64,000 nt of DNA, taken from Microbacterium fluvii. Lineage in GTDB: Bacteria; Actinomycetota; Actinomycetes; Actinomycetales; Microbacteriaceae. Position 1 is the stretch's first letter. Each line of letters opens with the position of its first letter. The notes beneath the pieces are model-generated. The model made no database searches. It saw only the letters and a list, made by a program, of their open reading frames with translations, and was not told the DNA's origin. A program made the position numbers and the translations under genes. This document shows, piece by piece, positions 26,856 through 34,671 of this stretch. The stretch lies in assembly GCF_025515205.1 (NCBI RefSeq), contig NZ_JAOPFX010000003.1:1-64000 (forward strand). Reading direction: 5' to 3'.

Positions 26856-27119
26856 ATGGCAGAGGCAGGAGTTCGAGCGTTGAAGCAGAACGCGTCGCAG
26901 GTGGTCGCGAGCGCGGCCGCCGGCGAGCACATCGTGATCACCGACCGGGGGCGGCCGGTCGCGCTGCTCTCGCCTTTGCCGTCGTCGCCGCTGGAGCGGC
27001 TGCGCACGTCGGGACGCGCGCGAGCGGCGCGACGCACGATCGCCGACCTCCCGCCTGCGGTCGAGGGGGCTGCGCTGTCGGGCGAACTCGACGCGATGCG
27101 CGATGCCGAGCGCTATTGA
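26856..27119 (+). CDS. vapB: Phd/YefM-type antitoxin
   Basis: 87 residues. The N-terminal segment (GVRALKQNASQVVASAAAGEHIVITDRGRPVALLSPL) is the Phd/YefM fold that binds DNA and pairs with PIN toxins in many actinobacteria; the C-terminal tail would wrap the toxin. A TACAAT -10 box at 26843-26848 ends seven bases before ATG 26856, favouring leaderless translation from that codon over the ATG at 26847, which overlaps the -10. Followed two bases later by the toxin gene. Likely autoregulated, as is usual for such pairs. Confidence 0.85.
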   Translation: MAEAGVRALKQNASQVVASAAAGEHIVITDRGRPVALLSPLPSSPLERLRTSGRARAARRTIADLPPAVEGAALSGELDAMRDAERY

Positions 27120-27120
27120 G

Positions 27121-27513
27121 ATGGCGCACTATCTCGACACCTCGGCGCTGGTGAAGCTCGTCGTACGCGAGCCCGAGACCGATGCCTTGCGCGCCTGGCT
27201 CGAGGCAGCCGATCGTGAGCCGGTCGCCTCGGACCTCGTGCGTACGGAACTGCTGCGTGCGGTGCGGCGGGTGGATCCGGCGCTCGCCGTGCAGGCCCGG
27301 GCGGTGCTCGAGAGCATCACGCTCGTCCAAGTGGCGACGGCGACGTTCGAGTCGGCGGGGCGCCTCGACCCGTCGGTGCTGCGCAGTCTCGACGCGCTGC
27401 ACGTCGCTGCCGCGCTCGAGCTGGGCGACGACCTCGAGGGCTTCGTCAGCTACGACGACCGGCTCTCGCTCGCGGCCGAGAGCAACGGCATCCGAATTCT
27501 TGCACCGCGCTGA
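27121..27513 (+). CDS. vapC: PIN-domain ribonuclease toxin (VapC-like)
   Basis: 130 residues. The four acidic positions of PIN nucleases are visible: Asp in YLDTSALVKL, Glu in RTELLRA, Asp in SLDALHVAAAL and Asp in SYDDRL. It would cut tRNA or rRNA when free of antitoxin. ATG 27121 is preferred to an in-frame ATG at 27103 that overlaps the antitoxin gene. Forms a two-gene module inserted between two catabolic operons; a hairpin terminator follows. Confidence 0.88.
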   Translation: MAHYLDTSALVKLVVREPETDALRAWLEAADREPVASDLVRTELLRAVRRVDPALAVQARAVLESITLVQVATATFESAGRLDPSVLRSLDALHVAAALELGDDLEGFVSYDDRLSLAAESNGIRILAPR

Positions 27514-27527
27514 CGTTCGCATTCTCG

Positions 27528-27589
27528 CGCGAGTTGGCACCTGTGGTCGCCTCCCGGCGGGATCGAGCGACCGAAGGTGCCAAGTTGCG
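27528..27589. terminator. Imperfect hairpin after toxin gene
   Basis: Twenty-three-base arms (27528-27550 and 27567-27589) match at 19 positions around a 16-base loop, between the convergent toxin and SDR genes. Confidence 0.7.
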
Positions 27590-27610
27590 GGAGGGGGAGG
27601 GGGAGGGGTG

Positions 27611-28378
27611 TCAGCCGAGCACCGAACCGCCGCCGTCGACGACGAGGTTGACGCCGGTGATCCACGACGCTTCGTCGGAGGCGAGGAAGATCGCCGCATT
27701 GACGATGTCGGAGGTCTGGCCGACTCGGCGCAGCGGAATGCGGTCCCAGGTCTCCTTGAGCGGCTGCGGCGGCGCATCGACGAGGAACTGCGTGGCCTCG
27801 GTGACGATGAATCCGGGCGAGATGCACACGGCGCGGATGCCGAACGGGCCGCCCTCGACCGCGAGCTGCTGCGTGAGGTTGATGACGCCGCCCTTCGCGG
27901 CGCCGTGCACGTTCTGCGGGATGAACTCGACACCGCGGATGCCGGCGATCGAGCCGATGTTGACGATGACGCCGCGCGAGCGCTGCAGGTGCTTCCACGC
28001 GTAGTGCACGGCGTAGAAGACGATGTTCAGCTCGAGGTTGATGTTGCGCTGCCAGTCTTCGATCGGCAGCTCGTCGATCGTGCGGAAGGGCGCCTGCCAG
28101 CCGGCGTTGTTGTAGAGGATGTCGATGCCGCCGTAGGTGGCCGCGGCGTCTTCGATCCACTTCTCCACCTGCGCCGGATCGCCGGCGTCGACCGGGCCGA
28201 AGCCGGTGATCTCGCCGCCCGCATCTCGCACGAGGCGCACGGTCTCTTCGAGCCCCTCGACGTTCACGTCGCAGCCGAGGACCTTCGCTCCCTCTGCGGC
28301 GAACTGCTTGGCCGCCTGGCGGCCCATTCCTGCGCCGATGCCGGTGATCAGGGCGACCTTGCCCTCAAGTCGTGCCAT
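27611..28378 (-). CDS. Short-chain dehydrogenase/reductase
   Basis: 255 residues with TGIGAGMG, NNAG, Ser in NIGSIAG and C-terminal LVVDGGGS. The catalytic Tyr-Lys position reads HGAAKGG, so Tyr is replaced by His here; whether another Tyr takes over is unclear and activity may be altered. Overlaps the upstream MFS gene by 14 bases, so the pair is one transcription unit under the island-type promoter at 29637-29689. Confidence 0.85.
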   Translation of the reverse strand: MARLEGKVALITGIGAGMGRQAAKQFAAEGAKVLGCDVNVEGLEETVRLVRDAGGEITGFGPVDAGDPAQVEKWIEDAAATYGGIDILYNNAGWQAPFRTIDELPIEDWQRNINLELNIVFYAVHYAWKHLQRSRGVIVNIGSIAGIRGVEFIPQNVHGAAKGGVINLTQQLAVEGGPFGIRAVCISPGFIVTEATQFLVDAPPQPLKETWDRIPLRRVGQTSDIVNAAIFLASDEASWITGVNLVVDGGGSVLG

Positions 28379-29630
28379 GGTGGCCTCCTTCAGTGGTGCG
28401 CGCAGCGTCGTGCGCGGGGTTCGTGCGGCGCGGGCTGAACACGGCCCAGCCGAGCCAGGCCAGCGCGACGGCGCCGGTGACGACGAGGGCGAACGGCAGC
28501 GGGTCGTGCTCGCCGCCGATCGCCACGAGCGGCGACACGATGCCGGCGCCGATGAACTGCACGGCGCCCATGACCGCGAGGGCCGTGCCCGCGACGTGCC
28601 GCAGGTCCTGCAGCGCGTAACTCGTGGCAGGACCGAACACCAGGCCCATGCTGCAGGCGATGAGGAAGAGCGCCGGCAGCATCGTCCAGGCGCTGACGGT
28701 GCCGGTCAGCACCGTGACGAGCACGATGACGGCGCCCAGCCCCTGCACGCCGAGCCCGAGGGCCATGAGGGCGCGGTTGCTCCACGTCGCCGACAGCCGC
28801 GCCGTCACCAGGCCCGCGCCGATGAGGCCGAGCCCGTTCACGCCGAACGTGATGGCGTACACGAGCGGCGAGAGCCCCAGCACCGACTGGATGAGGAAGG
28901 CGGATGCGGCGATGTAGCCGAACTGCGCGACGAACCCGAACCAGACCACCGTCGCTCCGCCGAGGTAGGCGCGGGAGTGCAGCGCCGTGGCGGCGTTGCG
29001 TGGCAGCGAGCGCAGGGGGTGGGCGAGGCGGCGCTCGTGCGGGAGGCTCTCGGGCACGAGGAACGCGACGAGTGCGAGCCCGATCGCGGCGAGCACGCCG
29101 AGCCCGACGAAGATCGCGCGCCAGCCCCACAGCCACATCACGGCCACGCCGAAGATCGGGCTGAGCACCGGGCCGAGGCCGATGAGGGTGCCCAGCAGCG
29201 CGTAGGCACGGGTCAGCACGGCGCCCTCGGCGAGGTCGCTGATCACCGCACGGCCGACGACCATGCCGAACGAGGCTCCGAGGCCCATCGCGGCGCAGCA
29301 GGCCACCAGCACGACGAGGCTCGGCGCGAAGGCGGCCCCGACCGCTGCGACCGTCATCGCGGCGCTGCCGATGAGCAGCGGCATCCGTCGTCCGATGCCG
29401 TCGGAGAGGGGACCGGCCAGAAGCTGCCCGATCGCCATGCCCAGGGTGACTCCGGTGAGCGACAGCTGCACCTGTCCGGCCTGCGCGTGCAGATCGTCGG
29501 CCATCGTCGGGAGGGCGGGAAGGAACGCGTCGGTCGAGAACGGCCCGAGCATCGACAGCATCCCGAGCGCCACCAGAAGGGGAACGCCGACGGCGGAGGC
29601 ATGCGGGGCGCGCGTGACGTCGGTGCTCAC
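28365..29630 (-). CDS. MFS efflux pump (Bcr/CflA-type)
   Basis: 421 residues with 12 predicted membrane helices. N-terminal STDAFLPALPTM and LAGPLSDGIGRRMPLL match the DHA1 drug:proton antiporter branch (Bcr/CflA). In this setting it probably exports an aromatic substrate or intermediate, or imports it. Start GTG 29630 lies six bases after a TAGCGT -10 box (29642-29637), so the transcript is probably leaderless, although GAGGGG also precedes the codon. Divergent from a LysR gene. Confidence 0.9.
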   Translation of the reverse strand: MSTDVTRAPHASAVGVPLLVALGMLSMLGPFSTDAFLPALPTMADDLHAQAGQVQLSLTGVTLGMAIGQLLAGPLSDGIGRRMPLLIGSAAMTVAAVGAAFAPSLVVLVACCAAMGLGASFGMVVGRAVISDLAEGAVLTRAYALLGTLIGLGPVLSPIFGVAVMWLWGWRAIFVGLGVLAAIGLALVAFLVPESLPHERRLAHPLRSLPRNAATALHSRAYLGGATVVWFGFVAQFGYIAASAFLIQSVLGLSPLVYAITFGVNGLGLIGAGLVTARLSATWSNRALMALGLGVQGLGAVIVLVTVLTGTVSAWTMLPALFLIACSMGLVFGPATSYALQDLRHVAGTALAVMGAVQFIGAGIVSPLVAIGGEHDPLPFALVVTGAVALAWLGWAVFSPRRTNPAHDAARTTEGGHHGTT

Positions 29631-29636
29631 CCCCTC

Positions 29637-29726
29637 ACGCTAGGGGCGGGCGCGGGGGCCGGGAACGCCGGGCGGGGGATACCTGGCATCGCGCCCGGCC
29701 GTGCTCATCGACGCCCCGGCTACGAT
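29637..29726. promoter_or_regulatory. Divergent promoters around a shared LysR operator
   Basis: The operator (ATACCTGGCAT, 29679-29689 on plus) lies between TAGCGT for the MFS gene (minus, 29642-29637, 47 bp away) and TACGAT for the LysR gene (29721-29726, six bases before its ATG). This is the classic arrangement for LysR activation of a target and control of its own gene. Confidence 0.75.
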
Positions 29727-29732
29727 GCCGCC

Positions 29733-30656
29733 ATGACCAACGGCGGCTACGACCTCAACCTGCTGATCCCGCTGCGGGCCCTGCTCGAAGAGGCCAACGT
29801 CACCCGCGCCGGGCAGCGGGTGCAGCTCGGGCAGTCGTCGATGAGCTCCGCGCTGTCACGGCTGCGGGTCGCCTTCAACGACGAGCTGCTGGTGCGCGTG
29901 GGCCGGGACTACGAGCTCACGCCGTTCGCCCGCGAGCTGCTGCCGCAGGTGCAGGCCACCGTGCCGCTGATCGAGCGCGTGCTCACCGGCGAGCCCGAGC
30001 CCGACCCCCGCACCGCCCGGCGCACGCTGTCGATCATGGTCACCGACTACGGCATCATGCGGCTGCACGGCGCGCTCGCCGCCGTGCTGGCGGAGGCCCC
30101 CGGCATCCAGGTCGACCTCATTCCGCTTCCCGAGCGGCCCATGGAGAGCGAGCGCGACCTCGTGACGCACGACTTCGTCGTCGGCGTGCCCGGCATCGGC
30201 ATCGACGGGGCGAGTCTGCCCCTCCTCGAAGACGACTACGTGTGCCTCGTGGATGCTGACAATCCCGCGATCTCAGACGGCACGCTCTCGTTCGACGACT
30301 TCGTCGCACTGCCGCAGGCCGTCGCGCAGTTCGGGCGTCTGCACTTCACGCCTGCAGACCGTCGCCTGCGCGAGCTCGGCATCGACCGCAGGGAGCCTCG
30401 GGTGACGACCTCGTCGTTCCTGCCGCTGCCGACGGTCGTCGCCGGCACCGATCTCGTCGCCGTCGTGCCTCGCGTGCTCGCCGAGCGCCTTGGGCCGCTC
30501 ACGGGAACCGTCGGGGTGGAGGCGCCGTTCGGATCGGTCGAGATCGCCCTCAAGCTCTGGTGGCACCACAGCCATGACTCCGACCCCGTGCACGCCTGGT
30601 TCCGCGAGGCGCTGACCGCCGCGTTCGCTGCCGAGCGGGAGGCCGCGCAGCAGTGA
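29733..30656 (+). CDS. LysR family regulator (NodD-like)
   Basis: 307 residues. HTH LEEANVTRAGQRVQLGQSSMSSALSRLR and an effector domain from about residue 95. Strongly alike to the LysR protein at 45351-46265 (same ELLVR.GRDYELTP segment), so the two are recent paralogues. TACGAT ends six bases before the ATG, predicting a leaderless message. It probably regulates the divergent MFS-SDR operon through the operator between them, and perhaps other sites of the same type. Confidence 0.92.
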   Translation: MTNGGYDLNLLIPLRALLEEANVTRAGQRVQLGQSSMSSALSRLRVAFNDELLVRVGRDYELTPFARELLPQVQATVPLIERVLTGEPEPDPRTARRTLSIMVTDYGIMRLHGALAAVLAEAPGIQVDLIPLPERPMESERDLVTHDFVVGVPGIGIDGASLPLLEDDYVCLVDADNPAISDGTLSFDDFVALPQAVAQFGRLHFTPADRRLRELGIDRREPRVTTSSFLPLPTVVAGTDLVAVVPRVLAERLGPLTGTVGVEAPFGSVEIALKLWWHHSHDSDPVHAWFREALTAAFAAEREAAQQ

Positions 30657-30679
30657 GTCGGCGCCACGCCTTGGCCGAG

Positions 30680-30732
30680 ATATGAGGCATCGCCCGATCG
30701 GCATTCCGCGCGGCGCCCGGCCCGCCTAGCTT
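30680..30732 (+). promoter_or_regulatory. LysR-type operator and -10 of small Rossmann gene
   Basis: ATATGAGGCAT at 30680-30690 and TAGCTT at 30727-30732, again 47 bp apart. The gene begins at 30774 after GAAGGAG. Confidence 0.7.
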
Positions 30733-30773
30733 CGTACCGGCAGCGACGCCGCTGCGCAGTGAAGGAGCCCCCC

Positions 30774-31154
30774 ATGTCCGTGACGTCCGTTCTCGTGGCA
30801 GGCGCCGGGCCGCGGGGCTTCGCCGCGTCGACGGCCTTCGCACGCCGCGGTCTCGAGGTCGCGCTGGTCGAGCGAGGGCGCGAGCGTCCGGGTGACGGCG
30901 AGCTCGAGCCCGGCGGCGACGTGCGGCTCGAACTGACCCTCGTGGGAGCCGTCGACGTCGACAGTCACGTCGAGGCCGAGCTGTCGAACGGCCGCGTCGA
31001 GAACTACGACGCGATCGTGATCGCCGACGGGCGGGCGGCCGAGCAGGTCGCCGCCGGCGCGTCGTCGCACCGCGTCTTCGTGCTGGGCGACGCCGACGAC
31101 ATCGAGGCGCTCGCCGACCGCGTCATCCGGGGCGGGGCGCAGAGCCCGCGCTGA
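30774..31154 (+). CDS. Miniature Rossmann-fold protein (reduced flavin/NAD domain)
   Basis: 126 residues. It opens with a dinucleotide-binding loop (VLVAGAGPRGFAASTAFARRG, ending in an acidic strand) and closes with VFVLGDADDIEALADRVIRGG, which looks like the end of an FAD/NAD-linked oxidoreductase such as the C-terminal part of old-yellow-enzyme/TMADH-type proteins. The domain that should lie between is missing. Strong GAAGGAG and an island-type promoter show it is expressed deliberately and not debris. It could bind a nucleotide as a sensor or partner subunit. Ends directly against the convergent LysR gene. Confidence 0.75.
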   Translation: MSVTSVLVAGAGPRGFAASTAFARRGLEVALVERGRERPGDGELEPGGDVRLELTLVGAVDVDSHVEAELSNGRVENYDAIVIADGRAAEQVAAGASSHRVFVLGDADDIEALADRVIRGGAQSPR

Positions 31155-32087
31155 TCAGAGCGCGCCGGCCTCGGCATCCGCCGCGAACTCGACGCGCTCG
31201 GCGACCTGCCGGAGGATCCCGAGCAGCCACTGCAGCGCAGGGTCGCTCGTGCGCGACGGGTGCCAGAACGCCGACTCGATGAGCACGGGCAGCTGCACCG
31301 GGATCGCGGCGGTGACGAGCCCGAGGCTCGGCGCGTACATCTCGGCCAGGCGCGCAGGCACGAACCCGAACATGTCGGTGCCGGCCACCGCGAACGGCAC
31401 CGGCAGGAAGCCGGGCACGCTGCGGGCGACCCGAGGGGTCACGCCGGCTGCCGAGAGCGCGTCGTCGGCGTACATGACGACGCCGTCGGCGAAGTTGACC
31501 TGCACGTAGGGCAGGGTCGCGAGCGCGTCGAGGCTCAGGGCGCCGTCGCGCAGGCTCGGGTGGCCCTGCCGCACGACGCACACCATCGTGTCGGAGAAGA
31601 GCGCCTGGCGCTTGCCCGGCACGTCGCGCGCCGACGAGGCGATCGCGACGTCTTCTCGCAGCAGATCGATGGGGCCGAGGTTGTTCAGCGGGGCGAACTC
31701 GACCGAGACGTTCGGCGCCTCCTGCTCGAGCACCTCGAGCAGGGGAGCGGCCATGAAGGCGAGGGCGTAGTCGGATGCGGTGAGCCGGAACTGCCGCGCG
31801 GTCGTGCGCGGGTCGAACAGCGGGCGGAGGTTGAGGGTGCGGCCGATCTCGGTGACCGCCTCGTGCACCACCGGCTGCAGCGCGCGGGCCTTGGGTGTCA
31901 GTTCGGACGTGCGGCCGGTGCGGATGAGGATCGGGTCGTCGAGGAGCTTGCGGAGCTTCGCCGCCGCGCCGCTGACGGCGGGCTGGGTGAGGCCGATCGC
32001 CTCTCCGGCGCGGGTGAGGTTACGCTCGGTGAGGATCGCGTCGAGCACGACGATGAGGTTGAGGTCGATGCCCCGCAGATCGTCCAT
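31155..32087 (-). CDS. LysR family regulator (NodD-like)
   Basis: 310 residues. HTH NLTRAGEAIGLTQPAVSGAAAKLRKLL and effector domain with FVPARLAEMYAPSLGLV. Closely related to the regulator at 16509-17453 in segment order and in the C-terminal WHPSRTSDPALQWLLG. AAGGGG precedes ATG 32087. It lies just downstream of the 32300-34455 operon in the same direction and is separated from it by a repeat hairpin, so it is transcribed on its own. Confidence 0.9.
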   Translation of the reverse strand: MDDLRGIDLNLIVVLDAILTERNLTRAGEAIGLTQPAVSGAAAKLRKLLDDPILIRTGRTSELTPKARALQPVVHEAVTEIGRTLNLRPLFDPRTTARQFRLTASDYALAFMAAPLLEVLEQEAPNVSVEFAPLNNLGPIDLLREDVAIASSARDVPGKRQALFSDTMVCVVRQGHPSLRDGALSLDALATLPYVQVNFADGVVMYADDALSAAGVTPRVARSVPGFLPVPFAVAGTDMFGFVPARLAEMYAPSLGLVTAAIPVQLPVLIESAFWHPSRTSDPALQWLLGILRQVAERVEFAADAEAGAL

Positions 32088-32148
32088 GTCGGCCCCTTCG
32101 CCCGCCCCGGCCAGCCTACCGGGGCGACGTGGGTCGGCCCGCGGTGCG

Positions 32149-32290
32149 GCGTTTCGTCTCGCGGCTGCGGTTGCTGCGTTTCGTCTCGCGGCTGCGCCGC
32201 TCGCTCAACGCCCGATGGTGGTCCGGGCGTTGAGCGAGCGCAGCGACCGAGTCTTTCCGGGCGTTGAGCGAGCGGAGCGAGACGAAACGC
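32149..32290. repeat. GCGTTTCGTCTCGC-family inverted repeat
   Basis: GCGTTTCGTCTCGC at 32149-32162 is the exact complement of GCGAGACGAAACGC at 32277-32290. Inside are a second GCGTTTCGTCTCGC copy and two GGGCGTTGAGCGAGCG copies, so the element is partly duplicated and can fold into a long hairpin. It closes the operon ending at 32300. Relatives lie at 40588-40669 and 49270-49306. Confidence 0.85.
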
Positions 32291-32299
32291 GGGTGCTCG

Positions 32300-33268
32300 T
32301 CAGAGCCGGTCGTCGCCGTACGTGCGCCGCGCCGGCGGCACGGTGTACCCGGGGCTCGCCGTCTCGACGATGCGGTTGGTGATCGAGCCGAGGCCCTGCA
32401 CCGTCATCGTCACCTCGTCGCCCACCTGCAGCGGCGGGATCACGAGCTCGCCGCCCGCGCGCGCCCAGCGCTCGCTGAGCGCGCCCTGCGACGCGGTGCC
32501 GGTGGCCAGCACGTCGCCGGCCCCCACCCACGCGTCGCGCGAGGCGTGCACGAGCATCTCTTCGAACGACCACGACATGTTGCGCAGGTTGTCGGTGCCG
32601 ACGACCTCGCCGTTGATGGCGACCGACATGTCGAGGGCGTAGCGGTCGCCCTCGCGGTACTGCTCGAGCTCGTCGGGCGTCGTCAGCCACGGGCCGAGGG
32701 TGTTGGCGAAGTCCTTGCCCTTGGAGGGGCCCAGGCCCACGCTCATCTCGCGGCCCTGGATGTCGCGCGCGCTCCAGTCATTGAAGATGCAGAACCCGGC
32801 GATGTGCTCGTGCGCCTCTTCGATGGGAACGTCGCGCACGGTGTGCTTGACGATCATCGCGACCTCGAGCTCGAAGTCGAGGCGCTGCGTGAACGGCGGC
32901 ATCGGGATGTCGGCGCCGGTGGGCAGCACCGACCACGGGTTCATGAACAGGAACCGCGGAGCCTCGTACCATGCCGGCGGCACGCTGCCGTCGCCGCCCT
33001 CGGTCTTCTTCATGCCCGCGATGTGCGCCTCGAAAACGAGGAAGTCGCGCATCGCGCGGGGCTGAACGGGCACGGCGAACGTCGCGTCTTCGATCGGCAG
33101 CTTCTGGTAGCGGCCGCCGCGCAGGTCGAGGTCGCGCTTGACGGCCTCTGGGGCATTCAGCAGGTCGAGGATCTCGGGGTCGCCCGGAACATCCTGCAGC
33201 TTGCCGTGCTGCACGCGGCCGGTGTGAACGATGCCGTTCGGCCCGACGTAGCGCGCGTACTGCGCCAT
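32300..33268 (-). CDS. Fumarylacetoacetate hydrolase family protein
   Basis: 322 residues with the FAH C-terminal fold: FVAFEAH-type segment (MRDFLVFEAHIAG), metal-binding Glu pair in LDFELEVAMIV, DWSARDIQGREM, and GPSKGKDFANTLGPWL. Members hydrolyse acylpyruvates or hydrate/decarboxylate oxo acids at the end of aromatic ring cleavage. It begins one base after the upstream monooxygenase stop. Similar to a second FAH protein at 51020-52018, so the island has two parallel lower pathways. Confidence 0.92.
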   Translation of the reverse strand: MAQYARYVGPNGIVHTGRVQHGKLQDVPGDPEILDLLNAPEAVKRDLDLRGGRYQKLPIEDATFAVPVQPRAMRDFLVFEAHIAGMKKTEGGDGSVPPAWYEAPRFLFMNPWSVLPTGADIPMPPFTQRLDFELEVAMIVKHTVRDVPIEEAHEHIAGFCIFNDWSARDIQGREMSVGLGPSKGKDFANTLGPWLTTPDELEQYREGDRYALDMSVAINGEVVGTDNLRNMSWSFEEMLVHASRDAWVGAGDVLATGTASQGALSERWARAGGELVIPPLQVGDEVTMTVQGLGSITNRIVETASPGYTVPPARRTYGDDRL

Positions 33269-33269
33269 C

Positions 33270-33563
33270 TCAGAAGTCCAGGGTCTCGTAGAAGTCGCGC
33301 TGGCGGGTCTCGAGGGCGGGGATGGCCTGGCCGAGCGCCCACTGCTCGAAGTGCGGGTAGGTGCCGTGTGCCTTGAACGCGGCTTCGTCGGTGTAGACCT
33401 CGAAGATGCGGAAGATGCTCGGCTCCTCCGGGCTCTGGTAGGCCTGGTAGTAGATGTTGCCGGGCTCTTCGCGCGAGGCGGGCGAGAGCTTCTCGAGCGC
33501 GTCGCGCACGGTCTCCTCCTCGCCGGGCTTGGCGGTCCAGGTGGCACTGCAGACGAAAGCCAT
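33270..33563 (-). CDS. Antibiotic-biosynthesis-monooxygenase (ABM) domain protein
   Basis: 97 residues, a single ABM/quinol monooxygenase domain: GEEETVRDALEKLSPASREEPGN, then IFEVYTDEAAFKAHGTYPHFEQW. Such cofactor-free dimers oxidise dihydroxy aromatics to quinones. AGAGGAA precedes ATG 33563. Middle gene of a cyclase-ABM-FAH operon, so it may act on a phenolic intermediate before hydrolysis. Confidence 0.88.
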   Translation of the reverse strand: MAFVCSATWTAKPGEEETVRDALEKLSPASREEPGNIYYQAYQSPEEPSIFRIFEVYTDEAAFKAHGTYPHFEQWALGQAIPALETRQRDFYETLDF

Positions 33564-33687
33564 GGGGTTCCTCTTTCTCAACGTCGTTGTCGGGGCTCTG
33601 CCCCAGGTCATCACGGTACGGGGGACGGATGCTGCGAGCCACCGCGCACAGGCGATGCCTCCCATCGCGGCGGTCGCAGCATCCGCC

Positions 33688-34455
33688 TCACTCGTCGAAG
33701 ATCGCGACCGCGCGGGTCCAGCCTGCCGAGGCCCCTCGCACCTTCGTGGGGAAGCACGCGACGGTGAAGCCGAACGCGGGGATCTCGTCGAGGTGCTGCA
33801 GCTTCTCGATCTGGCAGTAGCCGACCTCGGCGCCGGCCTTGTGGCCCTCCCACACGATCGAAGGATCGCCGGTCTCTTCGAACTGCGCGCGGTTGATCGA
33901 CACCGGCACATCCCAGCCCCACGCGTCGGTGCCGACGACGCGCACGCCCTTGCCTGTGAGGTGCAGCGTCGCTTCGCGGCCGAAGCCGATGCCGGTGTCG
34001 ATGTAGTCCTCGCGGCCGTAGGCGTCGGAGGCGATGGTGTGGGCCAGCACGATGTCGAGCGGCTGCAGCTCGTAACCGATGCGGTCGAGCTCGGCGTCGA
34101 TGTCGTCGGGTGTCACCAGGTGTCCGTTGGGCAGGTGCCGCAGGTCGAGCTTGACGCCCGGCTTGAAGAACCACTCCAGGGGGACCTCGTCGATGGTCCA
34201 GGCGCGCTCGCCGCCGTTCATCGTGGGGTGGTAGTGCCAGGGGGCGTCGACGTGGGTGCCCGCGTGCGTCGTGATCGTGACGGTCTCGGCGGCCAGGCCC
34301 TGCTGGTCGAGCAACTGCTCGGGGAGGATGCCGTACATGGCATACATGTCCTTGAGTCCGCCCTGGTGATCCTTGTACTCGATCTTCGGGCGCAGGAACG
34401 GCGGGTCCACCGGGACGACGTCGTCGAGGTGCATCGAGAGGTCTACGAAACGCAT
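33688..34455 (-). CDS. Cyclase / kynurenine-formamidase-like hydrolase
   Basis: 255 residues of the metal-dependent cyclase family. The metal motif THAGTHVDAPWHY (HxGTHxDxPxH) is clear. Related enzymes hydrolyse formamides, lactones or cyclic ketones. AAGGAG (34464-34469) selects ATG 34455. Probably the first gene of the three-gene operon 34455-32300. An ATGCCACGCAT sequence (34536-34526 on the minus strand) resembles the island operator, with a CATGAT hexamer 48 bp from it. Confidence 0.88.
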   Translation of the reverse strand: MRFVDLSMHLDDVVPVDPPFLRPKIEYKDHQGGLKDMYAMYGILPEQLLDQQGLAAETVTITTHAGTHVDAPWHYHPTMNGGERAWTIDEVPLEWFFKPGVKLDLRHLPNGHLVTPDDIDAELDRIGYELQPLDIVLAHTIASDAYGREDYIDTGIGFGREATLHLTGKGVRVVGTDAWGWDVPVSINRAQFEETGDPSIVWEGHKAGAEVGYCQIEKLQHLDEIPAFGFTVACFPTKVRGASAGWTRAVAIFDE

Positions 34456-34671
34456 GGGCAACTCCTTCGTGTGCGCCGTTCGATCATGCGCGGTGGATGC
34501 GTCGATGCGTCACCCCTTCGCGCGCATGCGTGGCATCGGCGACGCGGGGTGTTCACGCATCACAGCGGCGTGGAGGGCGCCAGCAGGTAGAGGCGGCAGA
34601 TGGCGGGCAGACGGGCACGCATCGCCTCGTCGAGGGCGGGGTTGCGGTCGACGAAGATCGTCGACCGGATC
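34456..34671 (-). promoter_or_regulatory. Upstream region of cyclase operon
   Basis: 216 bp without a convincing gene. It contains an operator-like ATGCCACGCAT on the minus strand (34536-34526) and several GATGCGT repeats. A frame of about 38 codons beyond the VAO stop (IRSTIFVDRNPALDEAM and onward) has no start of its own and is treated as non-coding or as the residue of a lost gene. Confidence 0.35.

Noticed and set aside
27103..27120. Longer start for the PIN toxin at ATG 27103
   Set aside because: It would overlap the antitoxin C-terminus and lengthen the N-terminus beyond the usual MxxYLDTSAL start; ATG 27121 is better.
34560..34671. Open frame after the VAO stop (IRSTIFVDRNPALDEAM and onward)
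   Set aside because: No start codon or ribosome site of its own outside the VAO gene; related oxidases end at GIWP, so it is not a frameshifted tail.
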